Shown here: piece after piece, positions 11,921-22,826 of the stretch | How positions within the stretch are numbered: the stretch's first letter is position 1 | Layout of the letters: every line of letters starts with the position of its first letter | Assembly (NCBI GenBank): GCA_036936605.1 | Contig: JAUPFV010000001.1 | Span: 117,498,771-117,562,770, forward strand | DNA from: Limnanthes douglasii subsp. nivea | Taxonomy: Eukaryota; Streptophyta; Magnoliopsida; Brassicales; Limnanthaceae | Length of the DNA stretch: 64,000 nucleotides | Direction: 5' to 3' | Notes under the pieces: generated by a model | Told to the model about the DNA's origin: nothing | The model's input: the letters and a program-made list of their open reading frames with translations, nothing else | Databases searched by the model: none | Position numbers and translations under genes: made by a program

Positions 11921-13235
11921 TGGGTGATCAACCAGTAACCAGGGCCGACATGGAGGGTTTCACAGCGAGTTTGAACGAATCAACCACGAACCTGGCAAAT
12001 ATGGTGGCAGCGTTAACTAATCAGATTGCAGCATTAACCAATCAAATTTCTAACACAGGACAAGGAGAAGGAGAAGGAATGGGACGAAATCAGAATTGAC
12101 AAGGCAGACACATACCAGTTGTTGAGGAACCATCCCGAGTCTGACATGGTGGAAACAACCGACTTCCTGTTAGAAACAATCAACAACAAGGCAGGCATAA
12201 CCGTGTCGCTGTTGATGATTCTAGCTCGGAGGAGGAATTGGAAGAAGAAGAGGCAGAACAAGGGAATCAAAATAATCAGGATTACAGAGTGAAAGCTGAT
12301 TGTTCTATGGTACTATGAGTGTCGAGGACTTTATCGATTGGCAAGTTGATGTTGATTGGTTCTTTGATGTTATGGAAGTCCCGGAGAGTAAACAGGTTAA
12401 GATGGTGGCTATCCGGTTAAAGAAGACTGCAGCTGTTTGGTGGGACAAATTGGATATTCAAAGGCAAAGACAGAGGAAGGGTCCAGTTAGAACATGGCGC
12501 CGAATGAAGCAGCTAATGACTGAGCGGTTCTTACCGGAGGACTACGAGCAGATTCTTTACAAGATATACATTGATTGTGTACAAGGAAGCAGGACCGTGA
12601 CTGATTATATAGCAAAGTTCTTTCGTTTCTCTGAACGTAGTGACTTAAACGAAACAGAGAATCAGAAGGTGGCTAGATACATCAGTGGTTTAAAGGGCTC
12701 TCTTCAAGGGAAAATAGGGTTACAAACTATGTGGACAGTTCAAGAAGCATCCAGTCTAGCCTTGAAAGCGGAATTGATGGAGAAATCATCTCGGGGTTTT
12801 ACAAATTTCAGGAGACCCTCGATCCAGAACAACGTCGAACCAGCCGGAGAAATGGACAAAGGCGTGGTTAACAGAGATTCCAACTCTAACAACAAAGGAG
12901 CAAGTAGCTTCATTAGTGGCATTCAGAAGGACAAAGCACCCACTCCGAAACAGAACAATCCTTATGCTAGACCAACCGCCGACAATTGTTTCCGTTGTCA
13001 AGGAACAGGTCACAGGTCGCATGTTTGTCCCAGTAGGAAGACGGTTGCATTGCTTGAAGAAGAGGAAGACGACTTTATAGAGAATGAAGAGTATGAGGGA
13101 GTTGAATTTGCGGAAGAGGAATCTGAGGACAGAATCAGCATTGTTTTACAGCAACTGTTGCTATCATCCAATGAAAAGGGAGCATTGTTCTATTCAGAAC
13201 AAGGTGTGCAATGTGATTGTTGACAATGGGAGCTC
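11921..13235 (+). pseudogene. gag of the CRM-like element
   Basis: It begins at the ATG at 11921 (GDQPVTRADMEGF), which reads into a TGA near 12096. A one-base shift near 12298 leads to the open frame 12300-13223. This contains the capsid core (SVEDFIDWQVDVDWFFDVME, KKTAAVWWDKL, VQGSRTVTDYIAKFFR) and a CCHC knuckle (CFRCQGTGHRSHVC, about 12986-13030), followed by an acidic tail. Another shift around 13170-13190 separates it from pol. CRM elements normally encode a single gag-pol frame, so these breaks are degenerate. Confidence 0.85.
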
Positions 13236-16110
13236 CGAGAATTTAGTTTCTCAAAAGTTGGTGGCATATTTGAAACTACCCACGACTCGTCATGAGAAAC
13301 CGTATGGTCTCGGATGGGTGAAGAAAGGATCTATAGTAGGGGTTAGTGAAACTTGCAAAATTCCTCTATCAATTGGTAAGCATTACAAAGAGGAGATAAT
13401 TTGTGACGTTTTGGATATGGATGTTTGCCATATTCTCCTTGGGCGACCATGGCAGTACGATAACGACATTACGTACCGAGAACGAGACAATGTGGTCATG
13501 TTTACATGGGGGAATCATAAGATTGCAATGGCTCCTGTCAAGGATTTTGGTAGCATTGCAACAGAGAAGAAGTCAAGCTTCCTCGTTATATCGCATGATG
13601 ATAAAGAACTTGACAAGGCTGTTAAGGAATCACAGTGTTTTTATCCGCTTGTGGTCAAGGGGTTGATGAGTGCCGTGACGGAGGAGACAATAACTCCACG
13701 TGAGGTGTTAGAAATTTTGGAAGATTACAAGGAGTTAGTTGCTGAGGAACTACCTGACAACCTGCCTCTTATGCGTGATATACAACATCACATTGACTTG
13801 ATCCCGGGTTCTAGTCTACCTAATCTTCCCCACTATCGAATGAGCCCTAAAGAGAATGAAATTGTACGGGAACAGATTGAAGATTTGCTGAAGAATGGGT
13901 TAATCCGCGAGAGTATGAGCCCTTGTGTTGTACCAGTTCTTCTCGTTCCAAAGAAAGGTAATCAGTGGCGAATGTGTGTTGATTCTAGAGCCATCAATAA
14001 TATCACAATCAAATACCGGTTTCCTATCCCTTGGTTGGAAGATATGCTTGATGATTTGAATGGATCAAAGGTGTTTTCCAAAATAGATCTTCGAAGTGGG
14101 TACCATCAGATTCGAATCAGGCCTGGAGATGAATGGAAGACTGATTTTAAGAGTAAAGACGGATTGTACGAGTGGTTAGTGATGCCTTTCGGCTTGTCAA
14201 ACGCACCTAGTACTTTCATGAGATTGATGAATCAGGTTCTCCGTCCTTTCATTGGGTCCTTTGTAGTAGTTTACTTCGATGATATTTTGATCTATAGCAA
14301 AGCCAAGGACGACCATTTAGAGCATGTACGGCAGGTGTTACAAGTCCTCCAAGAAAATCAGTTGTACGTGAATTTAAAGAAATGCACATTCTGCACAAGC
14401 CAGCTGCTATTTTTGGGGTTTGTCGTTGGTGAAGATGGGATTCAAGTAGATGAAGCCAAAGTGCGTGCAATAAAAGACTGGCCCGTTCCCAAAACCATAA
14501 CCGAGGTACGCAGTTTTCATGGTTTGGCTACTTTTTACCGGAGATTTGTAAGAGACTTCAGTACTCTTACTGCACCTATTACCGAATGCTTGAAGAAAGG
14601 AAAGTTTCATTGGGGACCAGAACAAGACGAGAGTTTTGCATTGATTAAGGAGAAGCTTTATACTGCTCCTGTGTTAGCATTGCTGAATTTTGATAAGATA
14701 TTTCAAGTGGAATGCGATGCTAGTGGTGTAGGAATTGGTGCTGTGTTATCTCAGGAGAAAAGACCAATATCTTTCTTTAATGAAAAGCTAAGCGAAGCAC
14801 GACATAAATGGAGTACTCATGATCAAGAGTTCTATGCGGTATTTCGAGCTCTTCGACAATGGGAGCATTATCTGATTCAGCGAGAGTTTATTTTGTTCAC
14901 TGACCACCAAGCTCTGAAGTTTCTTCACAGCCAGAAAGTGATAAATAAGATGCATGCTCATCAGGTAAGTTTTCTGCAAAAATTTCCTTTCATTATTCAG
15001 CATAAGTCTGGAGCTCTTAACAAGGTAGCTGATGCTTTGAGTAGAAGGGCTTCCTTGCTAACTACCTTAGCACATGAGATTGTGGGTTTCGAATTTTTGA
15101 AAGAGTTATATGAAAGTGATGCTAAATTCAAGGAATTATGGGACAAGTGTAACGGTAAGCATCCTTCTGCAGACTTCCATATTCGCGATGGCTATCTTTT
15201 TAAAGGAGACAGATTGTGCATTCCTTGCTCGTTGTTACGAGAGAAGCTGATCCGAGAATTGCACAATGGTGGTCTTAGTGGTCATTTGGGACGGGATAAG
15301 ACAATTGCAAGCTTGGAGGAAAGGTACAATTGGTCGCACCTTAGGAAAGAAGTTGGAGCTATTGTTCGGAGGTGTTTTGTTTGTCAGGTTTCTAAGGGAA
15401 AATCTCAGAACACAGGTCTTTATATGCCGTTATATGTTCCTGAAGATATCTGGCAGGACCTATCTATGGATTTTGTGTTGGGGTTGCCGAGGACGCAACG
15501 AGGTGTGGATTCCGTGTTTGTTGTTGTCGACAGGTTTTCCAAAATGACACACTTCATTGCTTGCAGAAAGACCGCAGATGCAACCAACATAGCCAAATTA
15601 TTTTTTCGGGAAGTTGTGAGTCTCCATGGGGTTCCAAAGTCAATAGTTTCCGACAGGGATAATAAGTTTCTCAGTCACTTCTGGATTACATTATGGAGAA
15701 TGTTTGGAACAAGTTTAAAACGAAGCTCTACAGCTCATCCCCAGAGTGATGGGCAAACCGAAGTCACAAACAGGACGTTGGGTAACATGATCAGAAGTAT
15801 TTGTGGTGATAAACCGAAACAGTGGGATTTAGCTCTATCGCATGTCGAGTTCGCTTACAATAGTGTCGTACATTCCGCAACAGGGAAATCACCATTTACG
15901 TTGGTATATACCTCTGTCCCGAAGCATGTGGTTGAATTAGTTCCACTACCGAAAGCTCCTGGAGTTAGTGCATCAGGTGAAGCTATGGCTAAAGACATTT
16001 TGGAGACTAAAGAAACAGTCCGAGCTAGATTGGAAGCAACTGGGCAAAAAACAAAAGGGCAGCAGATAAAAAACGGAGGCTCAAGGTTTTCAACGAAGGT
16101 GATGAAGTAA
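13084..16110 (+). CDS. pol: pol polyprotein of the CRM-like element (protease, RT, RNase H, integrase)
   Basis: This is a nearly intact 1008-codon frame. Visible in order: aspartic protease [11 protein letters not shown] (about 13219), RT with [13 protein letters not shown] and the catalytic YFDDILIYS (about 14272), RNase H with [15 protein letters not shown] (about 14710) and TDHQAL, integrase zinc finger H-x-H...C-x2-C (GHLGRDKT to RRCFVCQ, 15283-15388), and catalytic D, D, E at MDFVLGLP (about 15466), VSDRDNKF (about 15648) and [10 protein letters not shown] (about 15755). The true frame starts further upstream in gag; the ATG at 13084 only marks the open part. A one-base shift in an A-rich tract near 16045-16056 throws the C-terminus out of frame; the correct continuation is at 16083-16374. 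Confidence 0.9.
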   Translation: MKSMRELNLRKRNLRTESALFYSNCCYHPMKREHCSIQNKVCNVIVDNGSSENLVSQKLVAYLKLPTTRHEKPYGLGWVKKGSIVGVSETCKIPLSIGKHYKEEIICDVLDMDVCHILLGRPWQYDNDITYRERDNVVMFTWGNHKIAMAPVKDFGSIATEKKSSFLVISHDDKELDKAVKESQCFYPLVVKGLMSAVTEETITPREVLEILEDYKELVAEELPDNLPLMRDIQHHIDLIPGSSLPNLPHYRMSPKENEIVREQIEDLLKNGLIRESMSPCVVPVLLVPKKGNQWRMCVDSRAINNITIKYRFPIPWLEDMLDDLNGSKVFSKIDLRSGYHQIRIRPGDEWKTDFKSKDGLYEWLVMPFGLSNAPSTFMRLMNQVLRPFIGSFVVVYFDDILIYSKAKDDHLEHVRQVLQVLQENQLYVNLKKCTFCTSQLLFLGFVVGEDGIQVDEAKVRAIKDWPVPKTITEVRSFHGLATFYRRFVRDFSTLTAPITECLKKGKFHWGPEQDESFALIKEKLYTAPVLALLNFDKIFQVECDASGVGIGAVLSQEKRPISFFNEKLSEARHKWSTHDQEFYAVFRALRQWEHYLIQREFILFTDHQALKFLHSQKVINKMHAHQVSFLQKFPFIIQHKSGALNKVADALSRRASLLTTLAHEIVGFEFLKELYESDAKFKELWDKCNGKHPSADFHIRDGYLFKGDRLCIPCSLLREKLIRELHNGGLSGHLGRDKTIASLEERYNWSHLRKEVGAIVRRCFVCQVSKGKSQNTGLYMPLYVPEDIWQDLSMDFVLGLPRTQRGVDSVFVVVDRFSKMTHFIACRKTADATNIAKLFFREVVSLHGVPKSIVSDRDNKFLSHFWITLWRMFGTSLKRSSTAHPQSDGQTEVTNRTLGNMIRSICGDKPKQWDLALSHVEFAYNSVVHSATGKSPFTLVYTSVPKHVVELVPLPKAPGVSASGEAMAKDILETKETVRARLEATGQKTKGQQIKNGGSRFSTKVMK

Positions 16111-16376
16111 TAGTGTTTCTCAAGAAAGAAAGGTTTCCAATCGGTACTTATCGTAAGCTTCATCCTCGCAAGTATGGTCCATTCAAGATTTTACGAAAGC
16201 TTAATGACAATGCTGATGTGGTGGATCTACCAGACGACATGAGCATCCCTCATACGTTCAATGTAGCAGACATCTATGAGTATCATGCCGATGGTATTCT
16301 TTATCCAGATAAGAACTCGGGGACGAGTTCTTTGGAGGTGAAGGAGACTGATGCAGGAGACGGTTACAATACCTAA
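16083..16376 (+). pseudogene. Integrase C-terminal tail of the CRM-like element, out of frame
   Basis: It continues the integrase after the frameshift: [39 protein letters not shown] and [14 protein letters not shown], ending at the stop at 16374-16376, about 26 bp inside the 3' LTR. This overlap of the coding end with the LTR is typical of some CRM elements. No clear aromatic-cage chromodomain is visible. Confidence 0.75.
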
Positions 16377-16717
16377 TATATTCTAGCTTGCAAGTTATTT
16401 TTAGATATTTCTTTTTTTAGTGTTTTCCTTTTCTAGTAATTTTCCTTATTTCGATTCTAGTAATTTTCCTTATTTCTAGGAACTTCCTATTTTATGCTTT
16501 AGGGTTTCTCTATATACTTTAGGGTTTCTCTATATAAAGAACCTTAGGTGCTATGTTTTAAAGAACTTTTCATCATCGTTATTAATCAAAGTCTTCGAGT
16601 TTTCGAGATTTGTTTTCTGGTGGATTCCAGAGTTTTTTCTTCAAGTTTGACACCCGCGAACTTGAACCTTCAATTCTAAGACCAACATTTGTTGTCTTAG
16701 TGCATCCAACTACGTCA
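16349..16717 (+). repeat. 3' LTR of the CRM-like element
   Basis: 369 bp starting TGATGCAGGAGACGG. It is preceded by the purine-rich GGAGGTGAAGGAGAC polypurine tract and followed by the TSD ATGTT (16718-16722). Confidence 0.85.
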
Positions 16718-17065
16718 ATGTTTCAATCCATTAAATTTGGTTTTCATGCATCGAATAATGAAGCTAAATATGAAGCTACATTAGTTAGTTTAAGGCTCGC
16801 GAGAATTTATGGGGCAATTGCAGTTCGTTTGGAAACATATTCCCAATTAGTAGTGAATCAGATGGTCGGTATTTCCGAAGCTAAAAAGGATCACTTAATT
16901 TTGTACCTTCGAGAGCTTCACATTTTGACTATTCTGTTTGACCACGTTACTGTTGAACATATTAGCCGAGAAGACAACACAGTTGCTGATTCTTTGGCAA
17001 CCGTGGCTTACACATATAAATATCATTGGATTTTATCACAAGATATTCCTTCAGTTCTAACCTGA
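16718..17065 (+). pseudogene. Second RNase H domain of the outer Tat-like element, continuation
   Basis: The RNase H frame resumes after the CRM-like insertion: IKFGFHASNNEAKYEATLV, VRLETYSQLVVNQMVG, DHVTVEHISREDNTVADSLA. The N-E-A-K-Y-E-A and R-x-x-N-x-x-A-D-x-L-A motifs identify an archaeal-type second RNase H, a hallmark of the Tat clade. The stop at 17063 is followed by degraded linker. Confidence 0.8.
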
Positions 17066-17169
17066 TCAGAGCGGTGTAAATATGCAGAAGAAGTTTTTGT
17101 CACACCAGATGTAATACGAAGTGATTGGAGGGCTGATATCCTAAATTTCTTGTTAAGAGAAATGGTACA

Positions 17170-18330
17170 TCAAGATGTGCAATTGGCTAAGAGTTTGAAT
17201 AGTAAAACACATGGCTATATTGTGTTAGATGGGGTACAAGAAATTATTGAGTAGGCCATTATTTTGTTGCTTGAATAAACAAGAGGCACATGAAATTTTG
17301 TCAGAATTACATTATGGGGAAGGTTCAGCACATTGTGGGTTCAAGGCATTGACACATCGGGTTTTGTTGGCAGGGTATTATTGGCCTTCGATTATGAACG
17401 AAACTAAAAGTTTAGTTTGAGGTTGTGATACTTTTCAACAATTCGCTAATTCTATTCACAAACATGCATTCCATTCATGTTCATTACAAAAGTCGTCCCT
17501 TTTAATAGATTGGGAATAGATTTAGTGGGACTATTGCCTATGACTTATGGAGGACGCCAGATGATTATTGTGGTGCTGGACTATTTTTCGTAGTGAGCAG
17601 AGGTTGAAACATTGTCTGGAATAAAAGCCAAGTATGTTATTAAGTTCACTGTGAACAATATTTGTTTTTGCTTTAGGATACCTTAAAAAATTACCACGGA
17701 TAATGGTCTTCACTTTAACAACAAAGAAATAGCATATTTTTATGCTTTGAGAGAAATAACACAATGTTTTTCTACACCTTTTTATCCCTAAACAAATGGT
17801 CTGGTAGAGGTGACAAATAGATCTATTTTAGAAGGTCTAAAGAATAATTTGACAGATGCTACATGAAAATGGTCTAACTATTTGCAAGCGGTGTTATGGG
17901 CTTATCGAACAACTCATACAGAGGCCACTAAAGAAACTCCTTTTGCCATGGTGTATGGAATTGATGTTGTTAGTCATGCAAAATCTATATTACCTTCTTA
18001 TAGAGTAGTTCAGTATTCCGAGGACCTGAATGACGAAGCAAAAATAGCTGATTGGACTTGATTGAGGAAAAAAGAGCTAGATCTCATCTCAATATGATTC
18101 ATTATCAGACTCTAAGAATGAGGTATTTCAAAGTTGGTGATAAAGTTCTAAGGAAGGTATTCCTCCATATTAAGGAAAATAAACTCGGCAAGATGGCCCA
18201 GAATTGAGAGGGTCCCTATATGGTTGTGGAAAGAGGGCCAAGTTCTTATCGCCTTTGTGACGAGAAAGGGAGGATGCTTCAACATCCTTGGAATATACAA
18301 CATCTAAAATTGTATAAGGAGTATATATTT
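17170..18330 (+). pseudogene. Integrase of the outer Tat-like element
   Basis: The zinc-binding region is visible (AHEILSELHYGEGSAHCGFK, 17287-17345; LLAGYYWPSIMNETK). The core is heavily broken: FNRLGIDLVGLLPM-like sequence near 17500-17540, TTDNGLHFNN-like near 17697-17720, and NGLVEVTNRSILEGLKNNL-like near 17797-17850. The C-terminal domain (LGKMAQN, about 18184) ends near 18320. Multiple stops. Confidence 0.7.
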
Positions 18331-18504
18331 CTTTTGATGTTTTTTTAATATTTGAGACACTCTTTCCTACCCTGTTGGCCCAGAGAGGTTTTAATGAGGT
18401 GCTATGTAAATATTCGATATTATCAATAAACTCTTTATAATTATTTAAATTATTTTGGTAACTATTTAAAGACTGATCATCTTTAAAGTTGACCAAGAGT
18501 AATT

Positions 18505-18655
18505 ATTCCGAAGTGTTGAATGTTTATTAAACACTTTTCGAAAAAACAACCATATTTGAAGTGTTATGTTATTTAAATGCACTATATTAATCAAAGTGTT
18601 ATATTCTTTAAACGCACTATATTATTCGAAGTGCTACATTCTTTGAATGATCAGC
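18505..18655. repeat. Short tandem repeat between pol and the aORF
   Basis: Three or four imperfect units of about 40 bp share GAAGTGTTA, ATTCTTTAAACGCACTAT and ATTAATCAAAGTG. It sits where the sense pol and antisense aORF transcripts would converge. Confidence 0.6.
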
Positions 18656-19298
18656 TTTTCGAGATGAGGCATGAATTTCAAAAAGAAGGTTAACAGATTT
18701 TTGCTCTTCAGCATTTTGAATGGCCGCTAGGATGTCCTTCCCACATTCGCTTTGAGCAGCAGCCATAACAAGTTTTTTCTCTTCCTTAAACTGAGTCTTA
18801 AGAGAATCTATGTTCTCTGTCAATTTTTTATTTCCATCCTCACTCTTGTTTAATGACTGAGGAAGAGTAATATATATATATATATATTTGTTTCTCCTCC
18901 GGTAACTCTTGAGCATGCTTACACTTGAGCTCTTCTGACTCATTTTTGTGAGAAGTGTTAAACTCTTTTGTTTTTTCCTTGTGCACAGATGTGAGATGAT
19001 TTTTGAGATAAACGATTCATTTGATGAATTCTGATCTGGCATATTGAAATCCGTGAAATTAGTTCTCCACGTTATCACCGAAGATTTCCCTCATTCTCTT
19101 TTCAACAACATCAATTTTCTTTTGACGAACCATTTCCCATATTCCCAAAGTGGCTTCGAGAAGATTCAAATTCTTTGCATAATTTTTGTGTTGCAGCGCC
19201 AAGGTTGGTAAATGGTTGAAGAGAAAATGCAACGTCTTCAGATGGCTCTTCAGCAGGTATGAATACTGGTCTGGTGTAGAGCATGAGAGCGGAGGTAG

Positions 19299-20081
19299 AC
19301 GATGATTAGGGCTGTTATCGGTTCGGTTTGGTCCGGGTTTTGAAGGAACCGGACCGGACCACTAAGCTTATCGGTTCGGACCGGACCGGAACGCTAAGCT
19401 TTCGGTTCTAATTTTTGGAACCAGACCGAACCGCTAAGCTTTCGGTTCGGTTCGGTTCGGTCCGGTCCGGTCCGGTTCGGTTCGGTTCGGTTTCGGTTTC
19501 GATTCGGTCCGAGTTTGGTTCGGTCCAAGTTTGGTTCGGTCCGAGTTCGGTCTGGTTCCATTTCGGTCCCGTTTCGGTCCGGTTCCGGTCCGGTTCGCTC
19601 CACTTAAAAAAATAAAATTAATTAAAAATTAATTTTTAATTAATTTTTTATTAAAATAAATGATATAAAAACTAAAGTTTATAAGTTGATCTTTAATTTT
19701 CTTAAAATATTGGTAATTAACTATTAATTTTGGTACTATAAATATATAATAATAATAAATAATTGGTTTTAACAGTTTTATTGGTCCGATTTTTTATCGG
19801 TTCTACCGATTTATCAATTTTATCGGTTCGATTCCGTACCGGTTCCTTCGGTCCTATCGGTTTTATCGGTTCGATTCCTTATCGGTTCTATCGGTTTATC
19901 AGTTCTATCGGTTCGGTTCCTAACCGGTTTTTTGTTTCAGTTCTTTATCGGTTTTCGGTTTTTAGAATGGAACCGCGAACCGGACCGTTAAGGTTCGGTC
20001 CGGTTCTCGGTCCGGTCCTTATCGGTTCGGTCCCGGTCTGGTTCTCGGTTCCGGAGAACCGTTGACAGCCCTAACGATGAC
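19299..20081. mobile_element. hAT-type MITE, copy 1 (19307-20073) with 8-bp target duplication
   Basis: The element starts TAGGGCTGT and ends ACAGCCCTA, a 9-bp terminal inverted repeat. It is flanked by ACGATGAT (19299-19306) and ACGATGAC (20074-20081), 7 of 8 matching. The 767-bp body consists of GC-rich ends built from CGGTTCGGT/CCGGTCCGG repeats around an AT-rich core. TIR and 8-bp TSD fit the hAT superfamily. Open frames in the repeats (Arg/Thr/Glu/Pro- or Val/Arg/Phe/Gly-rich) are repeat artefacts. Confidence 0.85.
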
Positions 20082-20580
20082 AAAGAGATCTCTGATTCAG
20101 TTACCTTGGTAAGAACAGGAGCAGATCTTTCACCATAGTGTTTTAGTTGGTCCTGAATCCCATTAACAACAACAAAAATAGAAGAAGTTTATTGTTGCTC
20201 CTCCAGACGAGGTTGAGTCGTGATGAGTTTGTCTCGAATATTTTCTTTACATTTTCGCAGGCTCCTTAAACGAAGACAAATTTATGCTTCCAAAACTTAT
20301 CAGCCTCGAGTAGGTCATCGACTATCTTAAGATCGTCGTCAAGGGTAAGATAGTAGAAGGGTAGGACATGACCCTTTGAAAGTTTTGTTAGGGCAATGAA
20401 ATCTCGGATGGAAAGAGGAATTTGGGTAAGCCTGGAAGCCATGATAATTGGCATAATGGTTAACCATTGATTGGGAGTGGCTTGCATAGGACAGAGATCG
20501 ATGAGCTCAAAATATTCTAAATCGTTGGGTCTAACGGAAATCGAAGACCCCAGTTGATAATATCTGGGTACACCACCAGC

Positions 20581-21507
20581 TCATCATTTCCACAATCAAG
20601 TGGAGTTTCTTCTTCTTTCAAAAATCGAAGCACAATGTTATATGACATTCCCTATTTGTTTATTAAGGAGGCAACATGAGGCTCTGGATAATAAATATAT
20701 GGCACACTTTTTAGTGCCAATATATATTCTGGATTGAGTGGTCTCAGGTTCTCACCAATTGAAGCAACCAGATCTTCGGAGAGCTCAACGAGAGCTTTTT
20801 TTTTCATTCTCCTCAGTGTTTTTATCTTGGAAACACCCTTCGCCGTTTCACTATCCGTTTCCTTTGAAGCAACATCTTCCTCCTCGGATGCCTCATCTAA
20901 AAGTTAAGGTGGGTTAGGATTCGAGGTGGTTCACTATTATTGTTGATTGAGGGATTTTATTGAGACTCTGTAGCCATCTCGATAACTTACCTCGGGGGAG
21001 TAAAAGAGGATGTAGGATTCGAAGCGTGGTCATCATCGTCCCTCATCATTTCCACAATCAAGTGGAGTTTCTTCTTCTTTCGAAAATCGAAGCACAATGT
21101 TATATGACATTCCCCATTGGTTTATTAAGGAGGCAACCTGAGGCTCTGGATAATAAATATATGGCACATTTTTTAGTGCCAATATATATTCTGGATTGAG
21201 TGGTCTCAAGTTCTCACCAATTGAAGCTACCAGATCTTCAGAGAGCTGAACAAGAGCTTTCTTTTTCATTCTCATCAGTGTTTTTATCTTGGAAACACCC
21301 TTCAACGTTTCACTATCCGTTTCCTTTGAAGCAACATCTTCCTCCTTTGATGCCTCATCTATAAGTTGAGGTGGGTTAGGATTCGAGGTGGTTCTCTATT
21401 ATTGTTGATTGAGGGATTTTATTGAGACTCTGTAGCCATCTCGATAACTTACCTCGGGGGAGGAAAAGAAGATGTAGGATTCAAAGCGTGTTCAACATCG
21501 TCCCTCA
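20581..21507. repeat. Direct tandem duplication, period 462 bp
   Basis: 20581-21042 and 21043-about 21507 are near-identical, both starting TCATCATTTCCACAATCAAG. They cover the aORF globular domain and its serine-rich linker. Only scattered substitutions separate them, so the duplication is much younger than the element. Confidence 0.85.
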
Positions 21508-22521
21508 TAGAAAGGTTTCTTTCAGAGTTTGAGAAAGTTGAGTTTTTGAATGAGCTGGAATGGTTTCTTTGCGCAATGGACGAGGGGACTCCGAATTAAG
21601 TGGAAAAGGAGTTTCTTCTGATCTCATTGAAGTAGATGTGGTTTGGGTTACTTTACGATAGATTCAAGGATTTGAATTTGCAGAATAAATTCGAGGTGAT
21701 GATCTAGCTAGAGATGGTGAAATACGAGGTGTTTTCGATGTTTGAGTTTTGGATGATTGAATTTCTTCTGGAAGAGAAGAATTATGAAAGGCAGGAGGAG
21801 TTTGGTTTGGATCAAAGTTATCGTAATATATTGTCTCTGTGGAAAACCGAGGGGTGTTTCTTATCAATCGAGCTGGTCTATATTCATCTGCCCTTTCACT
21901 TATGGAGAAATAGTCGTATATTCGAAGTGAGGTTTCTGTTTATATGGGGAGGATGAATTTTTGGGTTTTTTTGCTCTTGTCTTTTTGAGTTTTGGATGCT
22001 TTCTCATAAGTAAACTTAAATTATGGGAGGTGGATTTGTGTTTTTCGGCGAATATAGCTTAAAGGTTGAAGACTCGGATGAAGGTAGCCAAGAAATCTCA
22101 AGAATAATCAGACTCTCTCTCTAAACATGTGTTGTGAAGCAAAATGAGGCGCAAAATGTATTTATAAAAAATATAAGGGAGAGAAGTGGATGATATGGAA
22201 AAGGTAATTGGGTAGAATTCCAAACGGTTGCGTAACGGAGAATTTAAGACCTGCTATATGACAGGCCTAGTGGCAGAGCTAGTGCCTAGGGCATAATCAC
22301 CTATTCGATTTCCACTTTAAACATTTATGACCGTTAGAAGAAAATGTCTGAAGCGTTGACAAAAATTTGCATCAATTCGAGGACAAGTTTTTGTCAAAAA
22401 TATGGGGACAGTAAACTCGAAGCAATTCGAGTTTTGGCTGAAGGATTTTTCTTCACTACTAATTATTTCCGATGACAGTTAATTCTTATTAATGGAATCT
22501 CATAAGAATTAAGGGGGCTAC

Positions 22522-22821
22522 TGATAAGAGAATATAATATAAAGCTTTAAAATGTAATAAATAAGATTTTGTGTGATAAGTTATATAGTTGTGGGGGAGA
22601 TTCACAGACTTGTGTAAAAGTAAAGGTCTCGAAATCTAATAAGACCTTTTATGTAACAAACTTTGTTGAACTTAAGTCCTTGCACCTATATATAACGGCC
22701 AAAACTGATATGAAAAGGATTCTGAATTTTGATTGAATTGCTTTCCACTTTCTGATTTTCTCTCTCTAAAAGTTACTTTTTCATCATTTCTCTCTCTAAG
22801 AATCAGATTTGTTCCACATCA
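22522..22821 (+). repeat. 3' LTR of the outer Tat-like element
   Basis: 300 bp, TGATAAG...CCACATCA, preceded by the purine tract AATTAAGGGGGCTAC and followed by TSD ATCTC (22822-22826). Confidence 0.85.
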
Positions 22822-22826
22822 ATCTC

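Larger units (their letters stand above)
11489..16717 (+). mobile_element. CRM-like Ty3/gypsy retrotransposon (5,229 bp), nested in the Tat-like element
   Basis: The LTRs at 11489-11869 and 16349-16717 start TGATG and end GCGTCA/ACGTCA, with the TSD ATGTT on both sides. The PBS is TGGTATCAGAGC, complementary to initiator tRNA-Met. It has gag, then protease-RT-RNase H-integrase in one long frame. The integrase tail ([30 protein letters not shown]) reads like the CRM (centromeric) lineage rather than classic chromodomain tails. LTRs differ by about 4-5% by eye plus a 12-bp indel, so this is the youngest large insertion recognised here. It is no longer fully coding. Confidence 0.9.
18617..22000 (-). 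pseudogene. aORF of the outer Tat-like element, copy 2
   Basis: The minus-strand relic is homologous to the aORF at 1-2717. Parts in order are an N-terminal Ser/Thr/Pro-rich linker (21867-21664), the globular domain (EYILALKNVPYIYYPEPQ, INQWGMSYNIVLRF, 21305-21033; then WLTIMPIIMASRLTQIPLS and LPFYYLTLDDDLKIVDDLLE, 20487-20266), and a Lys/Glu coiled coil (19078-18617). The domain is interrupted by a 462-bp tandem duplication and the coiled-coil region by a hAT-type MITE. An (AT)n tract lies at about 18868-18888. Several frameshifts. Confidence 0.75.
7538..22821 (+). mobile_element. Tat-like Ty3/gypsy retrotransposon with nested insertions (15,284 bp)
   Basis: The two LTRs (7538-7829 and 22522-22821) start TGATAAG and end CCACATCA. 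They are flanked by the 5-bp duplication ATCTC and lie in a LINE whose sequence resumes on the other side. Internal order is PBS, gag, protease, RT, RNase H, integrase on plus, then an antisense aORF on minus, a polypurine tract (about 22509-22521) and the 3' LTR. Removing the CRM-like insertion and the MITE leaves about 9.3 kb. The LTRs differ at roughly 15% of positions by eye, so this is old. All ORFs are broken. Confidence 0.9.

Noticed and set aside
19394..20065. ORFs of Arg/Thr/Glu/Pro- or Val/Arg/Phe/Gly-rich repeats (also 39035-39319)
   Set aside because: They are translations of CGGTTCGGT micro-repeats inside the MITE, open on both strands.
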